Shown here in pieces: positions 58,663 through 64,000 of a DNA stretch of 64,000 nucleotides. Source of the stretch: JAAZGD01 sp964489555. GTDB taxonomy: Bacteria > Bacillota > Clostridia > Peptostreptococcales > Anaerovoracaceae. The notes under the pieces were generated by a model. It was not told where the DNA came from, did not search any database, and was given only the letters and a program-made list of their open reading frames with translations. Positions within the stretch are counted from its first letter, which is position 1, and every line of letters starts with the position of its first letter. A program made the position numbers and the translations under genes. Where the stretch lies: NCBI GenBank assembly GCA_964489555.1, contig CAZAZF010000006.1, positions 1 to 64,000 on the forward strand, in the 5' to 3' direction.

Positions 58663-59472
58663 GTGAAAGTATATGCGCTGGTAGGAAAGAGCGGAACCGG
58701 AAAAAGTTATCAAGCCATGAACCTGTGTAGGGATTTGGATATCGAAGCCATTATTGATGATGGCTTGTTTATTTATGGCAATGGCATTTTGGCCGGAAAG
58801 TCAGCCAAAAGGCAGGGGACCGTAGTGGGCGCTATAAAAACGGCTTTGTTTTCCGAGGAGGATCATCGCAATCAAGTGGTGGAAAAAATAGGGGAAGTGA
58901 ACCCTCATCGGGTTTTGGTCATCGGCACTTCGGACAAAATGGTGGAAAAAATCGCCCGCAGGTTGGCATTGCCCCCCATTGAGGACACCATATATATTGA
59001 AGGAATTACCACGGAAAAGGAACGCCAGATTGCCGGAAAGCAGCGGCATGAAATGGGAAAGCATGTCATTCCTGTGCCAACCTTTCAATTAAAAAAAGAT
59101 TTTTCCGGGTATTTTTTGGACCCGCTCCGGATTTTCCGGGAGCTGGGTTCCGGCCGGGCCGGTTTTGCAGAGAAGTCGGTGGTGCGTCCCACTTACAGCT
59201 ATATGGGAGATTTTTTCATTTCAGACACTGCCATTAGCGATATAGTTCATATTTTAGCTGAAAAACAAAATGGAGTGGCTCAAATCCTTCGTGTTACCAC
59301 ACAGACAGGCAAAAGCGGGGTGGAAATTCTGGTGCTGGTAACCATGGAATATGGCATTTCTCTGGTGGAAGCCGCCACGGAATTTCAACGCATTCTTCGA
59401 GGGCAGGTGGCAGAAATGACGGCCTTCAATGTAGCCCGGGTGGATGTAGAAATTCGAGGGCTCAGAGAATAA
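58663..59472 (+). CDS. P-loop protein fused to an Asp23/Gls24 domain
   Basis: 269 residues. The N-terminus has Walker A GKSGTGKS (8-15) and a compact nucleotide-binding domain to about 160 with GTSDKMVEKIARRL. The C-terminal ~95 residues (from about 175, YSYMGDFFISDTAISDIVHIL) match the Asp23/Gls24 (DUF322) fold found in envelope-stress proteins. GTG start with a weak GAGAGGG site. ogg follows 19 nt later. Function not established; the Asp23 part is otherwise usually a separate small membrane-associated protein. Confidence 0.8.
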   Translation: MKVYALVGKSGTGKSYQAMNLCRDLDIEAIIDDGLFIYGNGILAGKSAKRQGTVVGAIKTALFSEEDHRNQVVEKIGEVNPHRVLVIGTSDKMVEKIARRLALPPIEDTIYIEGITTEKERQIAGKQRHEMGKHVIPVPTFQLKKDFSGYFLDPLRIFRELGSGRAGFAEKSVVRPTYSYMGDFFISDTAISDIVHILAEKQNGVAQILRVTTQTGKSGVEILVLVTMEYGISLVEAATEFQRILRGQVAEMTAFNVARVDVEIRGLRE

Positions 59473-59491
59473 GAAGGAAGGTGCGGAAAGA

Positions 59492-60373
59492 ATGCAGCAG
59501 CTTACCATAGAAGGAATCAAAGATTTTTCACTGGCCCAGACGCTGGAATGTGGCCAGTGTTTTCGTTGGGAAGCCCGGGAAGACGGTTCTTATATTGGTG
59601 TAGTAGGCCATCGGGTGGCCAACCTGACTTCCGAAGCCCAAGGGGATAGCGGGGTGCTGACCATCCGACAGATAGGCGAAGGGGGAAATCCGGAACAGGA
59701 AATTCAGTTTTGGCGTCATTATTTGGATTTGGATCTGGATTATGGCAAGGTGAAAAAAAGACTATGCCGTGAAGACCCGGCTATGAGAAAAGTTGTTGAA
59801 GGAGGAGAAGGAATTCATGTTCTTCATCAGGACCCTTGGGAAACTCTGATTTCATTTTTGATTTCACAAAACAACCACATTCCTCGAATAAAAAGCAGCA
59901 TTGAGGCTTTGTGCAGCTTCTTTGGAACGCCTCTGGGAGAGGCTTTTGGAAAGCAGCATTATGCTTTTCCTTTGCCAAATCAATTGGCCGGGTTGACCCG
60001 GGAAGATTTGGCTCCTGTGAGATTGGGATACCGGGATGTGTATGTATTGAAGGCGGCTCGGAAGGTTTCCGGTGAAGGACTTTGCCGACTTCAGAATTGT
60101 GGCCAGGGTTCGTCAGCGGAAGGGATGGAATACTTGTGTTCTTTTCATGGGGTTGGGAAAAAAGTGGCTCATTGTACCATGTTATATGGGTTGGGGCAGC
60201 GAACCAGTTTTCCTCTGGATGTTTGGATGAAACGAATTATGAACCGGCTTTACGGAATTCCGGAAGAAGATGAAAAGGCTATGGAACAGTTGGCATCCAC
60301 ACAGTATGGAGAAATTTCCGGGTTGGCTCAGCAATATCTTTTTTATCATATTACCCAAAGCAAGAAAAAATAA
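59492..60373 (+). CDS. 8-oxoguanine DNA glycosylase/AP lyase (OGG type)
   Basis: 293 residues. N-terminal OGG domain (DFSLAQTLECGQCFRWE), then HhH-GPD region: FLISQNNHIPRI, hairpin FHGVGKKVAHCTMLYGL with catalytic Lys, and FPLDVWMKRIM with catalytic Asp. Removes 8-oxoguanine opposite C and cleaves the abasic site. Follows the P-loop/Asp23 gene by 19 nt and is closed by a terminator. Confidence 0.94.
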   Translation: MQQLTIEGIKDFSLAQTLECGQCFRWEAREDGSYIGVVGHRVANLTSEAQGDSGVLTIRQIGEGGNPEQEIQFWRHYLDLDLDYGKVKKRLCREDPAMRKVVEGGEGIHVLHQDPWETLISFLISQNNHIPRIKSSIEALCSFFGTPLGEAFGKQHYAFPLPNQLAGLTREDLAPVRLGYRDVYVLKAARKVSGEGLCRLQNCGQGSSAEGMEYLCSFHGVGKKVAHCTMLYGLGQRTSFPLDVWMKRIMNRLYGIPEEDEKAMEQLASTQYGEISGLAQQYLFYHITQSKKK

Positions 60374-60431
60374 TTATGTAAACCAAACAGGAAAATTTGG
60401 GGTTGAAAACCGGAAAAAATAGGGAATATAG

Positions 60432-60463
60432 AAAAAAGGGGAAGAATAACCCTCTTTTTTTTT
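60432..60463 (+). terminator. Terminator after the OGG gene
   Basis: AAAAAAGGGG (60432-60441) pairs with the CCCTC-T-run (60450-60463), with one mismatch and one wobble, ending in T9. Confidence 0.7.
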
Positions 60464-60505
60464 CTTTGCCCGGAAAAATTCAATAAAAAAATTGAAAAAA
60501 AGGGG

Positions 60506-60534
60506 TTGACACAAGAGAGGGAAGAGAGTATATT
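60506..60534 (+). promoter_or_regulatory. groESL promoter
   Basis: TTGACA (60506-60511), 17-nt spacer, TATATT (60529-60534), housekeeping sigma type, abutting the CIRCE element. Confidence 0.88.
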
Positions 60535-60538
60535 ACAG

Positions 60539-60565
60539 TTAGCACTCTGTAAAAGTGAGTGCTAA
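60539..60565 (+). promoter_or_regulatory. CIRCE element (HrcA operator)
   Basis: TTAGCACTC, 9-nt spacer, GAGTGCTAA: a perfect CIRCE inverted repeat starting at the transcription start. HrcA, not encoded in this window, should repress groESL here until heat shock. Confidence 0.98.
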
Positions 60566-60613
60566 CAACCAAAACCAATCGAAAAATTCATCATACAGAA
60601 AGGAGATCGAGAA

Positions 60614-60892
60614 ATGAGTTTTGGAATCAAACCATTGGGTGACAAATTGGTCATCAAAAAAATGGAGGCGGAAGAAAAAACCGCCAGTGGTATCGTTTTG
60701 CCCGGGCAAGCCAAGGAGCAACCGCAGATTGCAGAAGTAGTAGCTGTTGGTCCAGGAACCAAGGACGAGCCCATGGAAGTCAAAGTAGGAGACAAAGTCA
60801 TATTCCGTAAATACGGGGGAGACGATATCAAATACAATGGGGAAGAGTACATGATCGTATCTCAACATGATATTCTGGCGACGATTAAGTAA
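60614..60892 (+). CDS. groES: Co-chaperonin GroES
   Basis: 92 residues. Cpn10 fold with KPLGDKLVIKKMEAEEKTASGIVLP (read across 7-31), mobile loop, and VGDKVIFRKYGGDDIKYNGEEYMI. Caps the GroEL cavity. Under CIRCE control; AGAAAGGAGA precedes ATG. groEL begins 14 nt later. Confidence 0.98.
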   Translation: MSFGIKPLGDKLVIKKMEAEEKTASGIVLPGQAKEQPQIAEVVAVGPGTKDEPMEVKVGDKVIFRKYGGDDIKYNGEEYMIVSQHDILATIK

Positions 60893-60906
60893 AGGGGGAA
60901 TATAGA

Positions 60907-62532
60907 ATGGCAAAGGATTTACATTATGGCGAGGCGGCTCGCAAGAGTTTGTTAGAAGGTGTGGACAAACTGGCAAACACCGTAAAAATTACGTTGGGCC
61001 CCAAGGGGCGTAACGTATTATTGCAGAAAAAATTTGGCAGCCCCATGATCACAAATGACGGAGTGACCATTGCCAAGGAGATTGAGCTTGAGGATCCCGT
61101 GGAGAACATGGGTGCCCAGCTGGTAAAAGAAGTAGCTACCAAAACTAATGATGTGGCCGGGGACGGAACCACCACAGCCACCTTGTTAGCCCAGATTATG
61201 ATTCGAGAAGGATTTAAGAATGTGGCAGCCGGTGCTAATCCCATGATTTTAAAAAGAGGAATCAAGGGTGCCGTGGATGTGGCTGTAGAAGAAATTGCGG
61301 CGCTTTCCAAGGAAGTGGATTCCAAAGAAGCCATTGCGCAGGTTGCTTCCGTTTCGGCTCAGGACCATGAAATCGGGAACTTGATTGCCGAAGCTATGGA
61401 AAAGGTAGGAAAAGACGGGGTCATTACTGTGGAAGAAAGCAAGTCCATGGGAACCACTTTAGAAATCGTAGAAGGAATGCAATTCGACAGGGGATACCTT
61501 TCGGCTTATATGGTCACCGATACAGAAAAAATGGAAGCGGTTATGGAGAATCCCTATATTCTTCTCACTGATAAAAAAATCTCCAACATTCAAGATTTGC
61601 TTCCTCTATTAGAGCAAATCGTGCAACAAGGCAAAAAACTTCTCATTATCTGTGAGGATTTGGAAGGGGAAGCTTTGGCTACCATCGTAGTGAATAAGAT
61701 TCGGGGAACCTTTGACTGTGTAGCTGTGAAAGCGCCTGGATTTGGAGAAAGAAGAAAGGCCATGATGGAAGACCTGGCCATTTTAACAGGAGGAACAGTC
61801 ATCACTGAGGAATTGGGTTATGATTTGAAAGAAGCCACTTTGGATATGCTGGGTCAAGCCACCTCGGTGAAGGTTAACAAAGAGAACACGGTTATCGTAG
61901 GAGGTGCCGGAGATTCGGCGGCTATCAAAGCCAGATGTGAACAATTAAAAACTCAGGCGGCAGATAGCACCAGCGATTTTGATAAAGAGAAAACCCTGGA
62001 AAGACTTGCAAAACTTTCCGGTGGAGTAGCGGTTATTCAGGTGGGTGCTGCCACAGAAACGGAATTGAAGGAGAGAAAACTTCGCATCGAAGACGCGCTG
62101 AATGCTACCAAGGCGGCGGTGGAAGAAGGAATTGTAGCAGGTGGCGGAGTGGCCATGGTCAATGCCATTCCAGCGGTTGCCAAGTATGTGAAGGGGCTTT
62201 CCGGTGATGAAAAGACTGGTGGAAACATCATTATGAGAGCGTTAGAGGAACCGGTTCGTCAGATTGCAGAAAATGCCGGTTTTGAAGGAAGTGTAGTGGT
62301 GGCCAAGGTGAAGACCTCGAAGGTGGGTACTGGCTTCAATGCGGAAACAGAACAGTATATGGATATGATTTCTGCAGGCATTGTGGATCCGGCCAAGGTG
62401 GCTCGAAGTGCACTGCAAAATGCAGCCAGTGCATCAGCCATGCTGTTAACTACTGAGGTAGGTGTAGTGGATATCAAGGAAGACGAACCACCCATGCCTC
62501 CCATGGGCGGTGGAATGGGCGGAATGATGTAG
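60907..62532 (+). CDS. groEL: Chaperonin GroEL
   Basis: 541 residues. Cpn60: VKITLGPKGRNVLL, VAGDGTTTATLLAQ, AAGANPMILKRGI, GDSAAIKARCEQL and the C-terminal Gly-Met tail (GGGMGGMM). Folds proteins in a GroES-capped cavity. Second gene of the CIRCE operon and ends at a strong terminator. Confidence 0.99.
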   Translation: MAKDLHYGEAARKSLLEGVDKLANTVKITLGPKGRNVLLQKKFGSPMITNDGVTIAKEIELEDPVENMGAQLVKEVATKTNDVAGDGTTTATLLAQIMIREGFKNVAAGANPMILKRGIKGAVDVAVEEIAALSKEVDSKEAIAQVASVSAQDHEIGNLIAEAMEKVGKDGVITVEESKSMGTTLEIVEGMQFDRGYLSAYMVTDTEKMEAVMENPYILLTDKKISNIQDLLPLLEQIVQQGKKLLIICEDLEGEALATIVVNKIRGTFDCVAVKAPGFGERRKAMMEDLAILTGGTVITEELGYDLKEATLDMLGQATSVKVNKENTVIVGGAGDSAAIKARCEQLKTQAADSTSDFDKEKTLERLAKLSGGVAVIQVGAATETELKERKLRIEDALNATKAAVEEGIVAGGGVAMVNAIPAVAKYVKGLSGDEKTGGNIIMRALEEPVRQIAENAGFEGSVVVAKVKTSKVGTGFNAETEQYMDMISAGIVDPAKVARSALQNAASASAMLLTTEVGVVDIKEDEPPMPPMGGGMGGMM

Positions 62533-62564
62533 CCCTTTCTTAAGAACAGAATAGAAAATCATGG

Positions 62565-62594
62565 CAGGCCCCTTATAGGGGCCTGTTCCTTTTT
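62565..62594 (+). terminator. Terminator after groEL
   Basis: Perfect 9-bp stem CAGGCCCCT / AGGGGCCTG (62565-62585) with loop TAT, then TTCCTTTTT. Confidence 0.93.
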
Positions 62595-62621
62595 CAGGCA
62601 GGGATATTTATGAGAAGGGGA

Positions 62622-62650
62622 TTGACCTTTATGGGAAGGCGGAGTATACT
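62622..62650 (+). promoter_or_regulatory. Promoter of the S66 carboxypeptidase gene
   Basis: TTGACC (62622-62627), 17-nt spacer, TATACT (62645-62650). Confidence 0.7.
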
Positions 62651-62711
62651 GTAAAAAATGTAGCAACATATGAATTAATGTTCATATTGTGAACTATTAA
62701 GGAGGCCCGCC

Positions 62712-63659
62712 ATGAACCGTCCCAAGAAATTGCAAAAGGGGGACACCATTGGTGTTATCTCTCCAGCCAGTCCCTCAGAGAAAAACAGCGAAGTGCAACG
62801 AGCGGTGGAAACCATGGAAGAGTGGGGATACCGTGTAGCGCTGGGAAAGAATGTGAACAAAACCAAAGGCTTTGTTGCCGCCTCGGAGGAAGAACGAGCC
62901 TCAGACTTCAATGAAATGTTTCGTCGAGATGATGTAGATGCGGTATTTGTCACACAGGGAGGCTACGGATCCGCTCAAATAATCTCTCTGTTGGATTTTG
63001 ACATGGTACGAAACAACCCGAAAATATTCACGGGGTTTAGTGACATCACGTCTCTTCATGTGGCCCTGGGAAAATTTGGGGACCTGGTCACCTTTCATGG
63101 GCCGGGTTTATCCCGGTTCAACCCCGAAGACTTAACAGAGTATACCAAAGAACAATTTTTTAAAGCGGTGGCAGCGACGGAGCCTTTGGGAGTCATTCCC
63201 CCCAATGATTCCAAGAAGTGGGTTCAGGCCTGGGGTAGTGGCCATGCGGAAGGGTCTCTCGTGGGTGGAAATCTAACCTTGCTGTGCGCCACCTTAGGTA
63301 CACCGTATGAAGCCAATGTGGATGGAAGTGTTCTTCTCATCGAGGATGTGGATACGGAACCATGGGTTTTTGACCACATGTTGTCTCATTTGAAAAATGC
63401 TGGTTTTCTACAGAAAGCGAAGGCGGTGGTAGTAGGGGAATGTCATAATTGTCGGCCCTTTAAACACAACCCGGGTTTTTATTGTGACATCAGTCTGGAA
63501 GATGTGTTGGAATACTACTTGAAGCCTTTGGGGGTACCGATATTGTTTGGCTTACCCTTGGGACATACAAAAGATATGGCTACATTACCCTTAGGGGTAC
63601 AAGTGCGTGTAGATGCAGACAGTAAGATATTTGAAGTGTTGGAAAGCGGCGTTCGGTAA
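62712..63659 (+). CDS. S66-family LD-carboxypeptidase (MccF/LdcA-like)
   Basis: 315 residues. S66 serine peptidase: GDTIGVISPASPS at the N-terminus, TQGGYGSAQII, nucleophile Ser in GFSDITSLHVAL, then LIEDVDTEPWVFDHML with the catalytic Glu and GLPLGHTKDMATLPLG with the catalytic His. LdcA trims the terminal D-Ala of murein tetrapeptides for recycling; MccF cleaves microcin C. The downstream oligopeptide-binding protein favours a peptide-recycling role. Good GGAGG before ATG. Confidence 0.92.
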   Translation: MNRPKKLQKGDTIGVISPASPSEKNSEVQRAVETMEEWGYRVALGKNVNKTKGFVAASEEERASDFNEMFRRDDVDAVFVTQGGYGSAQIISLLDFDMVRNNPKIFTGFSDITSLHVALGKFGDLVTFHGPGLSRFNPEDLTEYTKEQFFKAVAATEPLGVIPPNDSKKWVQAWGSGHAEGSLVGGNLTLLCATLGTPYEANVDGSVLLIEDVDTEPWVFDHMLSHLKNAGFLQKAKAVVVGECHNCRPFKHNPGFYCDISLEDVLEYYLKPLGVPILFGLPLGHTKDMATLPLGVQVRVDADSKIFEVLESGVR

Positions 63660-63698
63660 CGGGCGTCGTGTTTTTGTGTAAGTAAAAGGAGGAAGAAA

Positions 63699-64000
63699 AT
63701 GAAAAAAAATGTGAAGATTCTCCTCACCCTGCTTTTGGTCATGTCTTTGATATTCATACCAACAGGTTGCGGGGGAGGTTCGGATCAAACCGAGGGTGTC
63801 AGTACCTTTCGAATCGGGTCCAGTGCAGCCTTTGACACCATGAATCCCTTATCGTCCTATATGCAAGTGACTTATGAATTCTTTTTGCTGATTTATGATT
63901 CTTTGGTTCAATATGACGAAGATTATGAGCCGGGCCCCTGTCTGGCCAAAGATTGGTCTGTGAGCCAAGATGAATTGGAGTGGACCTTTCATTTGCAAGA
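63699..64000 (+). CDS. Oligopeptide/nickel-type ABC substrate-binding lipoprotein, cut by window end
   Basis: First 100 codons only. Lipoprotein signal MKKNVKILLTLL... with lipobox PTGC (Cys24), then the start of a family-5 solute-binding protein: FRIGSSAAFDTMNPLSSY, YEFFLLIYDSLVQYDEDYEP and LAKDWSVSQDELEWTFHL. AAAAGGAGGAAG precedes ATG. 39 nt after the S66 gene and probably co-transcribed; the rest of the transporter would lie beyond the window. Confidence 0.9.
   Translation, partial: MKKNVKILLTLLLVMSLIFIPTGCGGGSDQTEGVSTFRIGSSAAFDTMNPLSSYMQVTYEFFLLIYDSLVQYDEDYEPGPCLAKDWSVSQDELEWTFHLQ

Overview
The window reads as chromosome of an anaerobic, Gram-positive member of the Bacillota, most likely class Clostridia. 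Support comes from a B12-dependent class II ribonucleotide reductase, a flavodiiron oxygen-detoxifying protein, a glycyl-radical enzyme with its activase, a Rex redox repressor, a clostridial 2[4Fe-4S] ferredoxin, subunits of a biotin-dependent sodium-pump decarboxylase, an LCP cell-wall ligase, strong AGGAGG ribosome sites and a CIRCE-controlled groESL. I cannot name the genus. Nearly everything is on the + strand; only an ABC exporter pair and a small ferredoxin are on the minus strand. I saw no rRNA, tRNA, insertion sequence, phage gene or CRISPR array.

Layout. 1-9160: an unknown ribbon-helix-helix-like protein with clpB, a double CDGSH Fe-S protein, a methyltransferase, shikimate kinase, class II RNR (nrdJ) and flavodiiron protein. 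9230-21978: a run of nine genes with the look of an uncharacterised acyl-activation and acyl-transfer system: ICMT-like membrane protein, GH3-type adenylate enzyme, 7TM-GAF-(degenerate GGDEF)-HD-GYP sensor, CoA-acylating aldehyde dehydrogenase, E2/CAT-like acyltransferase lacking the usual catalytic His, acyl-CoA ligase, PlsC-like acyltransferase with a zinc ribbon, GltS-like transporter, and a HutD-like protein carrying two membrane helices. 22012-25600: heterodimeric ABC exporter on the minus strand. 25697-28028: YjjI/YjjW glycyl-radical pair.

28053-42374 is mainly housekeeping: LCP protein, metG-tatD, lipoprotein, tilS-ftsH, then a PucR regulator and decarboxylase alpha/gamma/biotin-carrier subunits (no beta subunit), then coaX and dusB. 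The metG-tatD and tilS-ftsH-coaX-dusB order is familiar from Bacillus, which suggests that the PucR/decarboxylase block was inserted between ftsH and coaX. An orphan 45-residue gene with its own promoter, operator-like repeat and terminator sits between coaX and dusB.

42393-48705 is a complete branched-chain amino-acid ABC transporter (livJHMGF) with a second binding protein. It is followed by a NifU-like protein, CapA-like protein and PepV dipeptidase. An FMN riboswitch plus terminator controls ribU. Then comes tsaE-tsaB-rimI-tsaD-ABC-F-acpP-rex, ferredoxin, a P-loop/Asp23 fusion, an OGG-type glycosylase, groES-groEL, an S66 carboxypeptidase and the start of an oligopeptide-binding lipoprotein cut by the window end. 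The tsaE to groEL order again resembles Bacillus.

Together the genes fit a peptide- and amino-acid-fermenting anaerobe: peptide and branched-chain amino-acid uptake, dipeptidase, decarboxylase-type sodium pump, and oxygen/redox protection. The least explained parts are the 9.3-22 kb acyl cluster, the HutD/GltS pair, YjjI/YjjW, the isolated 45-residue gene, and three genes (minus-strand ABC exporter, tilS, dusB) whose extended -10 boxes lie only 6-8 nt before the start codon without a Shine-Dalgarno site, suggesting leaderless mRNAs.
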